64,000 bases of DNA from Turritopsis dohrnii (taxonomy: Eukaryota > Cnidaria > Hydrozoa > Anthoathecata > Oceaniidae): contig BQMF02000141.1 in NCBI GenBank assembly GCA_027922465.2, forward strand, positions 558,001-622,000. Reading direction: 5' to 3'. How positions within the stretch are numbered: the first letter of the stretch is position 1; every line of letters begins with the position of its first letter. Position numbers and translations under genes: made by a program. Of this stretch, positions 35,269 through 62,569 are shown in pieces. The notes under the pieces were generated by a model. That model was not told the DNA's origin, did not search any database, and saw only the letters and a list, made by a program, of their open reading frames with translations.

Positions 35269-36291
35269 TCAAAAACTCGTGAAGAAATATGGCGAAGGTC
35301 GATTAAAAAATAAACATATTCGATGTAAAGTGAAAAAACCATGGCCATGTCTTTTTAAGATTAAAGTAAAAGTTTACCACACCAGCAACAAAAAACAAAA
35401 AAGTTTTCGAAAGGTATTAGAAAATTTCAAAACAACAATCATATATATCAACAACTTTCAATTTTCACTATTTTCACTTTTAATCAACAACTGAATAAAC
35501 GAAAGTCGATCAACAATAGAATGCAGGCTTTTAACGTCATACCCACCCAGGTCACTTGGTACAATCTGGTTTCCACGGGCAAATTGTCCGGGCTCTGCTC
35601 AGTATATATACTTTCGATAAGGATAATTTTATTAATTTTATAACCTATTGATTAGTAATGTTCGAACATTAAGCCTGCCTCAGTTACTCTTTTATTTATT
35701 TATACGGATAAGAAGTCCTGGACTTGTTCAACGAGTTGATGTTTGCAGAATTTGGAGAGAAACTGAGTCATCCATCAAATGGATGAATGTAGATTGTAAC
35801 TTTAAATAATCAATCCATTGCGGTTGTTTAAATATCCTGCGACTAATATGTTGTTCAAGTCAGTCATTCAATTGAAATCATACTCTGTATGATGTGTGAT
35901 TATTCAACATTCATCCAGCAGCGATCACAAGGCTTCTTCTCGTCTCTTGCCTGACAATCGAATATCGAGAAGCTTGCGTGTTCTGTGAATTCTGTGACAG
36001 ACAAATGAACTCGTCAATATGTTTGGATAAAGTATAATTATCTCGACAATGTCTCAATCCATTGTATTACACTTTAAATGTATAAAGAAAATAATCTAAT
36101 TTTTGTTTTGTTTTTCCTTTCAAATATTCTTTGACCCCAACCATCACCCATGAAGGAAGCTGCATGATTGGGATGGAGATGTCATAATAAAATAGTAACA
36201 CTATTCAAGGAAATGAGGCTTTTTGTTGACAATGCTAAAAACTAAAATTCTCTACAATTTCACAGCGCTATTTTTAAAAATCAAATAAAGA
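35269..36291. other. Intergenic, no gene seen
   Basis: A short plus-strand frame at 35279-35494 is lysine-rich through A-richness and shows no domain. Nothing else was recognised. Confidence 0.4.
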
Positions 36292-36873
36292 CCGGTGCCA
36301 CAGTAAATTTTAACTCCCCTAAATAATGACTCCCCAGTCACAATAAACTAGTTAATTATAACTCCCCAGTTAATATAAACTGGTAAATTATGACTCGCTA
36401 GAATTAACATTTCCTAGGAAATCCTGACTCCCCTGGTTTGAAATGACTCCCCTCAAAATCTTGCTTAAAAACTTTTAAAATTCATATAGCCATTCCTTGG
36501 ACCTCGAGACTTTTTTTTTGTCTACTCATTCCTTCACCGAATACCTTGTTGAACTAAAATCTGAGAATGTCTATTTGTCTGTCAGTCTGTGTGGTGTCTG
36601 TCCGAAAAATTTTGGGGCAGCCTGAAAAATGGTCGGATTTGGCTGAAATTTTGAACACTTGTTCCTTGAGTGAATATCTGTGGTGTTTTTTTCATTTCAT
36701 TGAAATTTTTTTGTGCCTGGACGGGCTTTTGCGCCAAAGCGAGGCTTAAACTTTAAAATGGGGAGTCATTATTTCCTAGGAAATTTTTACTCTAGGGGAG
36801 TCATTATTTCCTAGTTTATTTTAACTAGGGGAGTCATTTTTCCCAGGGAGTTAAAAAAAGTCCGCTACACCGG
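36292..36873. mobile_element. Inverted-repeat element with GACTCCCC repeats
   Basis: The ends share ccggtg, followed by imperfectly inverted subterminal blocks built from aatgactcccc and tttcctaggaaat. The centre has a TGTCTGTC tract. The 60-codon frame at 36567-36749 is inside the element and shows no transposase motif. Confidence 0.6.
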
Positions 36874-37073
36874 CAAAGGTTTAAAAAACAAAATCACCAC
36901 CGAGGAAATAATTTACGCTTTGATGGAATCGGAGAAATAGAAAAACATGGAACACAAGTTAGAATGGAAACTTTTTAATTGAAAGAGCTCAAAAGGAACG
37001 CGGCAGATGTATAGGTGAAAACGATAGTTATTTGAATATTAAATTGTATGGATAGAATTTAAATTCTTGGTAA

Positions 37074-37502
37074 GGACAGCTTTATACAGCCGCATAATCG
37101 CCGTGTCGAATTAAATTACTTTAATTCGGGTAAAATTCGACAAAAATGCGACAGTCACTTTATACAGGTTTTGTTGCAGCATATCAAATTCGACATGACT
37201 TTAGACAGCCGCATAAATGTCGAATAAATTTATCATCGTGTGTTTCTTACACGCTGTCCACTACTTTCATGCACTTTTTTCACAAAGTTCAATCAAGCTG
37301 TTATTAAATTCGACGATTATGCGGCTGTATAAAGTGATGCCGAATTTATGTCGAAGATTGCCGTTTTATTCGACAAACTCTGCTGAACTTAATTCATTAT
37401 GTCGCACTTAATTAAATTTTCACTTTATACAGTCGAATTTACGTCGCATTTAATAAAGAGTTTAATTCGACGCGGCGATTATGCGGCTGTATAAAGCTGT
37501 CC
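37074..37502. mobile_element. PIF/Harbinger-type MITE, family A, long copy
   Basis: Inverted ends ggacagctttatacagccgc and complement, bordered on both sides by TAA (the TWA target of PIF/Harbinger). It is homologous to 16311-16598, with about 140 extra internal bases. Confidence 0.8.
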
Positions 37503-37996
37503 TAAATATCGAAACAACTTCGAGAAAACGGACTATATTATATGTCAATGAAGATGTCTCCGACAGAACGGCTGAAAACAAGCGAAAAAGTTGCAAGGTA
37601 AAAGATGCAAAAGTTATTAAGGTCTATTAAGGTCCACTAGGAAACGCGCGAAGCAACTTTTTTCGCCGCTAAGCATACACAATTTTGATTACGTTGTATT
37701 ATCCTGAAGTCAGTAATTTTCTTCTGCAAAGAAGGTTCTATCTCTTGTTAATAAGTATTCTTTAATGGTAGATCAAACTCAAAATTTGTAAGACACCACA
37801 TTTCAGATTAGTAGAACACTTTGCTTGCTGTTGCGACTGCTACTGCAACCAAACAGACAAGCTTTGGACAATGAAAACATTAATATTCCAGAACCAACCG
37901 TATGTTTGCTGCTCCTTATGTTACTGCAGAGGAAGAAGAGGTGAAGCAGAAATAAGTTGAAACAGAAATCCATTTGAAAAGAAAACATTTGTGACA
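37503..37996. other. Intergenic upstream of the receptor phosphatase gene
   Basis: No gene is supported. A 19-codon frame starting at 37541 ends at a GT donor-like site, but I found no partner exon. Confidence 0.35.
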
Positions 37997-38245
37997 TTAG
38001 GACACTTGTGGTGGAGTATTTGACTTTTAGACACCCGTGAGAGTAAAATACCCGTGGTTTCTCCTCCTCCTCCTCCTCCTCCTCCTACTACTACTACTAC
38101 TACTACTACTCTACTACTCCTACTCCAAGTTATGGAAGCACAATTGAAAGGTGTTGATTTTGAATTTGACAACCATTTTGTCAGATTTGACCAAAATTGG
38201 GCAATTCGACAATGTTGAAGTTTTGAGACTAGATATGTATCGTCG
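37997..38245. mobile_element. Dispersed element with 128-bp array (copy 3, truncated)
   Basis: This has the ttaggacacttgtggtggag start, an expanded (CTC)n(CTA)n microsatellite (38065-38120) and one unit of the array. It breaks off after gagactagatatgtatcgtc. It lies about 400 bases upstream of the receptor phosphatase start codon and could contribute to its promoter region. Confidence 0.65.
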
Positions 38246-38640
38246 CGACGAAAGGCGATTCTCTGAACGATTTCGAAAAAAACTATTTTTAATCCCCCAA
38301 TATCAGAAAAATTAAAAAACGATAAAGACAACAGCTTCCTAGTGAATTGAACTTATCAACTCTTAATAAATGTAAGTTTACGCCAATAAAACAGGACCTC
38401 CACTCAAAGAAGTGATTCAGTCTGGAAATATTTCTCTTTTTCAAGTTAACATTCGACGTATGAAAAGTAATTTTAACACGAGTTATTAGAGGAAAGAAAT
38501 TTCTCGAGTAATCGTCAACTTTCTCTTTTAGATTTACATCAATATGGATAACAATTTAATGTTCCTGTAAAGTGTATTCTCGTCGATCTCTTTGAATTAC
38601 AACACAAAGTGGTCACAGATTCAGCAGTAAACAAAACATT
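38246..38640. promoter_or_regulatory. Presumed promoter/5' UTR of the receptor phosphatase
   Basis: This is the AT-rich sequence directly before the signal-peptide start codon. I do not see a convincing TATA or initiator motif, so the assignment rests on position only. Confidence 0.3.
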
Positions 38641-53686
<15,046 letters not shown>

Positions 53687-54384
53687 CATTCTTACTTTGG
53701 GTTATTGCTGTAAAAATGAGTATTTAAAAAGTTTATTAGATTTGCTATTATCAGACCATAAGATAATTTTTCATATTTTTTTGTACATAGTCCCGTTTCG
53801 TCGATGGTCTATCATAAAATCTCATTTGCTCACCTCTCCGACATGAAATAATTAGGAATAGTACCATCGTAATGTATAATGTTTTATCAATCTAGACATT
53901 GTGATACATTTGTGATACATTTATTTATTTATTATTATTAACATATATTATAATTTGTTATTTTATTTATATACGTAAATATTTATATACATACATTATA
54001 TACATATATATTCTCTTTTTTTGTCCCCATCCCGTTATGTCAATCCATCAGAATTTGATAAGTAATGGATAATAAGCGACCGAAGTTCTTTTTTTTTTCA
54101 TTTTTGGAAATGTGTGCTAGATTTGTATCGATTTCTTCATACTTTAAGTTTGTTAAAAAAATTTTTTTTTAAATATGTAAACCTACAGATCGTCCTACAA
54201 ACACCCATTATTACGCTCCATCCATCGCTTTCGTGTAGTTAGTGCCAGTCTTGCCCCACGCTTACTCGAGTTAGTCAACTGTAGTTTTACTTTTATCTCA
54301 CTGAATGGAGAAGAATTTCGGCCTTGTGGGGGAGATCAACAGTTATAAAATCAGCGACGAAGGGTCCTTTATGTTCAATACAAA
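53687..54384. other. 3' flank of the receptor phosphatase and 5' flank of the NIFK-like gene
   Basis: AT-rich, with TATA/ATAC-rich runs at 53935-54010. No canonical AATAAA was found close to the stop. The promoter of the downstream gene must lie near 54200-54384. The two genes are head-to-tail, about 700 bases apart. Confidence 0.4.
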
Positions 54385-57300
54385 ATGGCTCCGCGAGCTC
54401 TGAAGGCGAAAGAAAAACATGTGATACCCAAAAACAATGAAAATCTGGCTTTGAATTTGTCCAAACAAGAAGAATTTTCAAAAAAAGTCGAAGAAATCAG
54501 TGTAAGTCACAAGATGTTGAACGTGTTTTAAACTAGGCCTCCTTCCTTTTGTAGGGAAACAACTGGTAAATAAATGTGCATGATGGTTTCCACGCACGTA
54601 TGTATTATATAATGAAAGATTATTACAGGAGAGAGAGATAGAGTGTGTTCTAGTTACACAGTTTCAGATTTCAGTCTCATTTTGTTCTTATTTATGGAAC
54701 TTCCAATAAAATCAAAATAAATCTTTTTAAAAACAACTGGAACTGGTTAAAAGCATGGTTGCTGTTCGATTAATAATGACACCCGATATGAGTAGTATGC
54801 AAGGTGAAAAAAAAACAACTTCTAAATTTGCCAGTGAGATAATTCACATCATGAGTTCATTAATTCCAACCATCCCGGTTTGACCGGGATTATCCAAGAT
54901 TTGGTCATAGCATCCCGCTCTACCGGGATTCTTATGGATATGAAATTGTCCCGGTTTCAAATATATAACTTTCCTTGAAATTTTTACTTATGGCTTATAT
55001 TGAAGAAAAATTGCAATTCTTCATTGCTTTCAGTCCACTTCAATACAGAGAATTCAATTTTCCGCTACGCAATTGGATATATGGCCAATGGAAATTTTAT
55101 ATTAGTTTAGCGTCACCCGCCCGCATCACTGTAAGTGACCGCGTAAAAAAGTTCATTATTTTACAAGATTTCATTATTTCAATACAAAATGACAATTTAA
55201 CAAGAATAATACATCATCCACTTCATTTGCTTGCCTACCCACCACCGACCGTTGTATCCCGGTTCAAAATGTCCAAGTAGTTGCTCTTCCATGTGCGTCT
55301 AATGACTTCCCCAGAGTGTTCCGTATAATAAATTTAGCGAAATTTCGACATTCGATTACGTAATTGAAGTAGACATTAATTTTTGCAGCGTTTTGGAATA
55401 ATAGAGTTATGGTTTCGATTTCTATCAGATATATACATGATAAAAAAGCCAACTTTGCAGAATACCTAATTTAAAAAAATTTCTTGAAAATTTCTTCTTT
55501 TTCAATAATGTAGTTGAACAAAAAGCAGGTCTGAAGTAATTTGAAAGCTCGAGCTAGTACCGTACTCGGGCGGGCGGGATCTCAATGATTATAATAATGC
55601 AAAATGGCGTATTTGATGTGTTCTCCAGCTATGTATGGCACTAGAACAAAATTAATGAATAATGAAAACATGCCGCATGACATTTTCAGGAGTTAAAAGA
55701 CGCTAAACTAATATAAAATTTCCATCGGCCTATTCCAAGATTTTACATTTTTTATATTATTTCCGACTAGGTGAAACAGTCAAACTTTTTACACTATGTA
55801 TTTAGTTTATGCCCAGTTTGTTAAACACTAATTGAGTATACTACACCTCTATATTACACCTTAGACTATCTGAAGCACTGAAATCTCAAAACATTTTCGC
55901 TTGCCGCAAACCATAGTTGCGCATTGGAGACACACAAACTAAGTTAAGAGTATCCTGCATTTTAAACTCCAAAGGTTGGAATGTCTGTGAGTTGTTCCTA
56001 TCATGAATTGTTCTTATTTTACATATAAGAAAATTCAGGCTTAGGCTGTTCTTAATTTTTGAAACATTAATTTGAGCCTCAGGTTGTTCTTATTTGGTTC
56101 TTATTTTTTGGCCAAATCTGAGGCTCGTGTTCTTATAAAAAAAAACGTGTAATTTGCAAAACTGTCTTTCTTCAACTCCCTTTGATTTCGTTTTCCACTG
56201 AAGAAGATGTAATCAAACCAAATTTAATCCACGCCAAATTTAATTTTTTTCTTCCATCGCCAAATTTAATTTTTTTTTGTCCTTCGCCAAACTAAATCCA
56301 CTAAAAATTTACTTTTTGTTCTGTTGCCAAATTAAATCCATTGAAAATTCAACTTTTTTTATGCTCGCTCCGGTTCCTTTTACAGTATTATAAAAAAAAT
56401 ACAATAAATACTAATCAATTATTATAGTTTTGTCAGGTTTGGCATTCTTCTCTCCTCAAAACGTTATTAAGATTAATAAGGGTTTTAAGTATTCACCAAA
56501 GCCATTTTTTGTTTTATACTTCAACAAGACATATACATGGAAAATATTTTCATTTCATTGATTTTTTCGTTCAAACAAAATTGATGCTTCAGCAAACAAC
56601 ACAATTTTCTCAGAACTACCCGACTTTTAAAAATCTGTAGAAACAATAGAAACATGAAACAATTTTCTTGGAAATAAATTCTTGTCTCATTTCACGCATC
56701 CCTTTATAAATCTCTTTACATTCCATAACTCAATAGAAACACGAGAAATAAATTTGTGTCTTGTTTTGTGTGTCTCTTTAAAAACATGTGCATCTCTTTA
56801 AGAAATTACATTCCACAAGTCAATAGAAACACGTAATTACTTATTGTTACGAATTCGTCATTATAATTTTAGACAGATTCAAATCGGGTTTTCTTTTGAA
56901 ATAGATTTTTCCAAATTCTTCATGCATATTCTCCTGCTGTGTAATAGGTGTAATAGCGCCTTTATAATTGCCTTATAATTGTATAAAAAATCAAACGAAA
57001 TAGGAAAATAGAAAAGATTACGCCAAATTAAATCCACGCCAAATTTTTCAAAATTTTCTCATCGCCAAATTAAATCCACTTAAAAAATGTCGATTTGGTC
57101 CATCGCCAAATTTAATGCACGCCAAAATTAATCTGAACAAGATGCCCTTACGGGCAAAAAGATTTCTGCAAAATCTGTTGAAGCATGAAAAATGAAAAAT
57201 GTTATGACATTTATGAAATTTGACAAAAAGTGCTACACGATCTAAGTGGTCTCGAACCACCGACCTTTCGGTTAGCAGCCGAGTAACTAGCCAACTGCAC

Positions 57301-60300
57301 CACAGAACTACATATATAACTGTAATGTATAAACCCCTATCTTTAGACAGTAAGAAAAAAACGGACGAGAAAAACCAAAGCCGGTTGTAATGTATTTCTT
57401 GCTTTCGCAAAAATCCAAAATCGAAGTATTTTATGACATATTTAAAAATTCGAAAGAACTTCAGAAGATCTACATGGGGTCAAACCACCGACCCTTCGGT
57501 TTATAGTTGACTGAACTAACCACTGTGTCACGGAAGCCTGTACGTCAATATAGATATAAATTTATATACCTCCTTTGACTCTTTTGTTTACAAAACGTTG
57601 AGAACTTCTTTTTAGTTAGAAAAGAATGATCACAGTCCAAGATAATTATAAGTTTCTTTATAATTATATATTTTCTGTTTTCACCTTAAAATATGTATAT
57701 ATTCTTTAAAATCCATTTAATATTGAGCAAAGAAACTTTAGTAAATCTTTCGCTGACATGCAATGCACGGTGCTTTGGTTTCATGTAAATGCACGCACGA
57801 AATTTCAAAAAACCGCTAGGTTTGGACAGTAAGAAAAAAAAGAAGAAGAAAAAAAAACGAAAGCCGGTTGTAATAGCTGATCATAAAACCTTTGTTGACC
57901 TCAAAATCACTGATCATAAACTTATCCGAATGTGGTCCTTTTTTTCATTAAAAATCATCTGTTCACTAAAAATCATTTACCTTATTGAAGTTTTTTTGGC
58001 TTTCATTTTACAATTAAATGAATGTCATTTTTTTGTGCCATTGTGCCGTTTTTCAGCCCTCTGAATTCGGAAAAAAGACTGGAAACGAAAAGATGCCATT
58101 GTATTTGAATATTGTGTTGACAGAATATTAATTACAACGGCATAAAATGCCTTCGTGTAACATGTGAATGACGATGAAACTTGATTAACTTCAGTGTAGA
58201 ATAATGGGTAATAAAACTAAACATATTATAAACCTATTATTTGTTTGATTAGTCAGTCTATCAACAACAAACTCACATTACTACATTACTTTCATTACTA
58301 CTTTTCTACTTAACTAATTTCAGGGCAAGCGATCAATCTGTATTGAAAAGAAAGCCGAAATTTACTTAGAAAACTAGCATTGAATATGAACTTATCACTG
58401 TGAAATGTGCGAGTTGAAATTTCATCATCAGTTGATCTTTCAGTTTTTGATTCATTTCTCTGATGCAAGTAATGGTTAAATTTTTTATGCCCTATTAGTT
58501 TTGCTATTCCAGGCTGGTTAAAATGACATATAGACATCTTAACCATAGTGCGTCTTCACATGCTCCTCAACTAAGATATCACTGCATCTTTCAGCTCCTC
58601 CACACTGTTTTTCTAAAGAAAAATTATATTTTTCTCTACTTTTCCTTAGAATTCAGTGCAATGGATAATACATAATACATTGGGTCATTCAAAGTATTTT
58701 CATGTTTTCAATGCTGTCTGAAATAATAATAACAACAAAATACAATAAGAGTAAAATAGAATGTTTTTATGAACACATGGCTTGTTTGATGTCTTCTAAG
58801 AATACATTTCACTGCTCTTGTATGTTTCTAAAATGCCATCCTCTACAATGGAGTACATAAGATAAGATGATAATTTTACAAATATATGTGTCAACATATT
58901 TCTTACTTTTCTTTTTTACATTAAGCAGGATTAGGCAAATTATTGTAGCCTCCCTCAAACATGTCTACCATGTCAATTTTAACTGAAACCCCTGACTACC
59001 GATAAGTTGAAACCATAAGCAATGGCTGCAAAAATTTTCAAACGATGAAATTTTTGAATGCATTTTTGAATGCATGAAAATAAAGTTATGACAATACAAA
59101 TGGATTTCGAAATAAAATGTTTTAATGCAAATCGAGAAACACAAAAGCGAGAACTTACTGACATGGCCAACATAACTAACCCAACACTAATAGAAGCAAA
59201 GTAAACCACTGGAAACCACTTCATTTTCTTAAACATGTCAGTAATTTATTTGGAAACAGAACCAGAGTATCCTGATAACATTAATGATTATTTCTGATTT
59301 TTTTATTTTTTATTTAAACTGATTTTCGTTGAAATAATTACTGTTAAATCAACAGAATTATTAATTCTATTGTTTTCTAATCAGTAATTTTTATATGCTG
59401 ATTTATTTAACAGAAACTATAACTTGTTATGATTTCCCCTCAAAGTGTCACATATTTCTATAGGAAACCAATAACAGATGCCTTTCAGAACTTGCAGTGA
59501 ATAATCTGGCAAGAGGGAAGGGTAAATATCAATGAAGACACCCTATTAATTTTAATCGGCAATGTGATTTTCCACATGTAATGTGATACATGACAAAAAC
59601 ACTTCAAAAGATTTCATAATTTGTTATTTCTCATGAAAAAAATTCACATATTTTTAGTCTGAACAACTGGAACCATGTGGAACCATGTACATCGGACATA
59701 TCCCTCATGGATTTTATGAAGAACAAATTCGTGATTATTTCACACAGTTCGGTACTGTTAATAAAGTTAGACTAGCGCGAAGCAAGAAGGTAATCTTCAA
59801 CCGGTTACTTTCTTTTGTTTGTTAGTAACAATTATGTGTGATGTGTGGTCAAATTGAGGATGATTTACTTTTTCCTTCAGACTGGTGGTTACAAAGGCTA
59901 TGGTTATATTCAGTTTGATTCTGAGGTGGTTGCCAAAATTGCAGCTGATGCCATGAATAATTATCTAATGTTTGATAAATTACTCAAATGTAAACTCCTT
60001 GATTTAAATTTGGTTTGTTCTTAATGTACTGTATTGTTAAATTCAACTTCAAACTTTTTGTACTGAAATTTCACTTTATTAAAGAAAAGTATTTGTTTCA
60101 ATAAAAATTTAGTTTAAGCAGATATGGTTAAGAAACATACTTTTTAAGCTAAGAGGATACCTTAGGGTGGTTCAAAGTCTTGAAAAATGCAGATAGTATA
60201 CAACATACAATGATTTGTGACCTGTCTGACAGGTACTTTATAGCTGGTTCATGAATTTCTGATATAGACAGCTTCATGTTTACATGTGGTTGTGCCACAC

Positions 60301-62355
60301 TTTGTGATACCTGCCACACTTTAATAATTTTCTAGCATAGTTATATTTTAATCTTAACCAGCAGCCAAGGCAGCACAGCTCTCCACTCATATTCAGTTGT
60401 CACCCAAAGAGTTCATGAAAAATAAAATTTAGGAATTGGCAACGGTGATGCAAGATGCTATAGCATATAGAAATTTTGAACATGAGAATGTATAGGCTGA
60501 AATGTCTATGAAGAACAGTTTCAAAAGTTTTAATGACATCATATAGCCTTGTCTCCCCATTACTGTCTAGTTTTTATTATTTATAGGGAAGCTAAAAGTG
60601 AAATGTTTCCCAGGTAAATATGAATATTATTACACCAGGAAGAGGTGTATACTGTATACCCCCATATTTTCCTGTTCATCTCCTGTCATTTTTTATTACT
60701 TTAACCGTCAGATGTTTACAATCTGGTTAACACTCTTTATTAGTAAAACCAGTGTGGCAGGTATTACAAAGTGTGTCAGGTATAACAAAGTGTGGCAGGT
60801 ATTACAAAGTGTGGCAGGTATAACAAAGTGTGGCAGGTATTACAAAGTGTGTCAGGTATAACAAAGTGTGGCAGGTATTACAAAGTGTGGCAGGTATTAC
60901 AAAGTGTGGCAGGTATAACAAATTGTGTCAGGTATAACAAATTGTGTCAGGTATAACAAATTGTGTCAGGTATAACAAAGTGTGGCAGGTATTACAAAGT
61001 GTGGCAGGTATAACAAATTGTGTCAGGTATAACAAAGTGTGTCAGGTATAACAAAGTGTGTCAGGTATTACAAAGTGTGGCAGGTATTACAAAGTGTGGC
61101 AGGTATTACAAAGTGTGGCAGGTATAACAAATTGTGTCAGGTATAACAAATTGTGTCAGGTATAACAAAGTGTGTCAGGTATTACAAAGTGTGGCAGGTA
61201 TAACAAATTGTGTCAGGTATAACAAAGTGTGGCAGGTATAACAAAGTGTGTCAGGTATTACAAAGTGTGGCAGGTATAACAAATTGTGTCAGGTATAACA
61301 AAGTGTGGCAGGTATAACAAAGTGTGGCAGGTATTACAAAGTGTGGCAGGTATAACAAATTGTGTCAGGTATAACAAAGTGTGGCAGGTATAACAAAGTG
61401 TGTCAGGTATTACAAAGTGTGGCAGGTATAACAAATTGTGTCAGGTATAACAAAGTGTGGCAGGTATAACAAAGTGTGGCAGTCATTGCAAAGTGTGTCA
61501 GGTATTACAAAGTGTGCCACAACACATGTTAATAAGTACATACAAAGTTTTCTTCTGCTGTTGAAGAAATTCCGATTATTTAAAGTTAGTTAAAAGCACC
61601 AATAGTTAAGCTGATGTGTTTCCGGTCGTAATGACAGGTAGATGTTTCTTTACAGGTCAGTACGTACCTGAAGAAAAGTTACATCCATCCATATGGAAAG
61701 GTGCTAACAAGAAATTTGTGTGGTTGAATAGAAAAGAAAACGAGAGGAAGAAACATAACATGGTATTTCATTTGTTTTTGCATATACTTATATACTTAAC
61801 TGGAATATGATTGATAGTCATATGGCCACGTTTATTTTTACTACAGAAGCGTTCCAAAGAGCAACTAAGGCAAACTGCCAACAGATTGATTCAAAAAGAT
61901 GAGAAAAGAAAACAGAAACTACTTGCCCTTGGCATCAAATATGACTTTCCTGGTTTTGTAAGTAAAATCGCTAGTCCGTTAGTCGTTGCTTGAGAGAGGT
62001 AGCCTTCATATCAAGCTACATTTGCTTACTTGCTGGAAATGTGGAAATCTATTATCTTTGTCCTTAAGTGTTGACGAAAGTATACTGTAGTGATTTTTCC
62101 GAGCTACAGGGAACTAACGTAATAAGTCAATCAGTGAAACCAAAAGTTAAGTTGGAAAGACACAATATTGTTGACAATATTGATTAAGTATGATTTGTGC
62201 TGCTATTATAGTTCACTTCGAAAGTGTAAAACTTTTCTGCGTTAATTTTCTAGGAAGGAGCAATGAAGCCAATGAAACGAAAAGGTGTATCGAAGAAAAT
62301 CTCGAAAACCTCGACGGAAATTGTCAAAAGAAAAGCAAAGAAAACGAAAACTTAA
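54385..62355 (+). CDS. NIFK: NIFK-like nucleolar RRM protein (MKI67 FHA-interacting homologue)
   Basis: Six exons: 54385-54501, 59658-59789, 59881-59989, 61656-61762, 61847-61957 and 62254-62355, all GT-AG, 225 codons plus stop. One RRM follows a short basic N-terminus. RNP2 is MYIGHI (after CGT), the first helix ends in [21 protein letters not shown]1 is KGYGYIQF, and the NNYL segment matches NIFK. C-terminal to the RRM are the family's conserved patches [10 protein letters not shown] and [13 protein letters not shown], then a lysine-rich tail. NIFK/Nop15 proteins act in the nucleolus in 60S ribosomal subunit maturation. The human protein is longer; the Ki-67 FHA-binding segment is not obvious here. 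The gene is 8 kb long because introns 1 and 3 are filled with repeats. Confidence 0.9.
55083..55730. repeat. Inverted pair in intron 1 of the NIFK-like gene
   Basis: Two arms of about 30 bases (ggaaattttatattagttta with gcgtc) lie in inverted orientation at 55083-55114 and 55699-55730, 585 bases apart. This could be a degenerate foldback element. No coding sequence inside. Confidence 0.45.
56215..57140. repeat. Degenerate CGCCAAATTTAATCCA direct repeats
   Basis: Five or more copies of cgccaaatttaatcca-like words are clustered at 56225-56345 and again at 57020-57135, all in the same orientation. The spacing resembles the ends of one diverged element about 0.9 kb long. No frame is preserved. 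Confidence 0.4.
57241..57308 (-). ncRNA. tRNA-Asn-like SINE head
   Basis: On the minus strand the sequence resembles tRNA-Asn: A box tggtgcagttgg, anticodon-arm region ctcggctgctaaccgaaag, B box ggttcgagacc. The anticodon position reads GCT rather than GTT, and the acceptor ends do not pair, so it is not a working tRNA. It is most likely the pol III promoter head of a SINE, whose body would extend towards 57140 (the acaagatgcccttacgggca block, shared with 20890-20940). Confidence 0.6.
57475..57538 (-). ncRNA. Second tRNA-like SINE head
   Basis: A similar minus-strand segment with gtgacacagtggttagttca and ggtcggtggtttgaccccat at A- and B-box positions. More diverged than its neighbour 170 bases away. 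The two may be independent insertions or a dimeric SINE. Confidence 0.5.
57580..57880. repeat. Dispersed repeat, second copy of 22912-23240
   Basis: Shares aaatccatttaatattga, catgtaaatgcacgcacg-like and aaaccgctaggtttggacag blocks in the same order as the copy near 23 kb. The lysine-rich frame starting at 57789 is a by-product of a poly-A/AAG run. Confidence 0.55.
58571..59236 (-). CDS. Candidate small membrane protein antisense in intron 1 of the NIFK-like gene
   Basis: Two possible exons: 59236-59159 (26 codons) ending at a perfect TCA|GTAAGT donor, and 58612-58571 after a ttctttag acceptor, ending in TAG. The 39-residue product would have one hydrophobic segment ([17 protein letters not shown]) after a basic start (MFKKMKW) and a short charged tail ([13 protein letters not shown]). 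I do not recognise it. Frame and splice sites agree, but exons this short can arise by chance. It could be a microprotein or nothing. Confidence 0.3.
60281..61532. repeat. Minisatellite (19-bp unit, about 40 copies) bounded by inverted repeats
   Basis: From about 60755 to 61520 the unit gtgtggcaggtattacaaa, with variants gtgtcaggtataacaaa and attgtgtcaggtataacaa, repeats about 40 times. At 60286-60322 the same motif stands in inverted orientation (tgtgccacactttgtgatac, then ctgccacactttaa). It pairs with the last units at 61490-61532, which read gtgtgccacaacacatgt. The array therefore looks like one terminal repeat of a foldback element that was amplified. It lies wholly in the intron 59990-61655. 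Confidence 0.8.
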
Positions 62356-62459
62356 TGGGACATGATTTTCTATCAAAAACTGATAATAAGTTCAATTGTG
62401 CTGCCAAACATGAAAAATTGAAGTAAAGTGGAGTCGATTTGCAAGCTTTTTTTGTTTTC

Positions 62460-62465
62460 TTTATT
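62460..62465 (-). terminator. Polyadenylation signal for the cystine-knot gene
   Basis: AATAAA on the minus strand, about 105 bases after the stop codon of the 62570-62971 gene. Confidence 0.45.
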
Positions 62466-62569
62466 ATGAATGTTTTGTGAAATATTTCCTTGGTTATGTA
62501 TTACCATGGTTACAGATTACAACTAATACTTTCAATTCTTTGTGTCATTTCTTTGTTGACATCATGGCG

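Noticed and set aside
57241..57308. Working tRNA-Ser (anticodon GCT) or tRNA-Asn gene
   Set aside because: The body is Asn-like but the anticodon is changed and the acceptor stem does not close. A SINE head is more likely.
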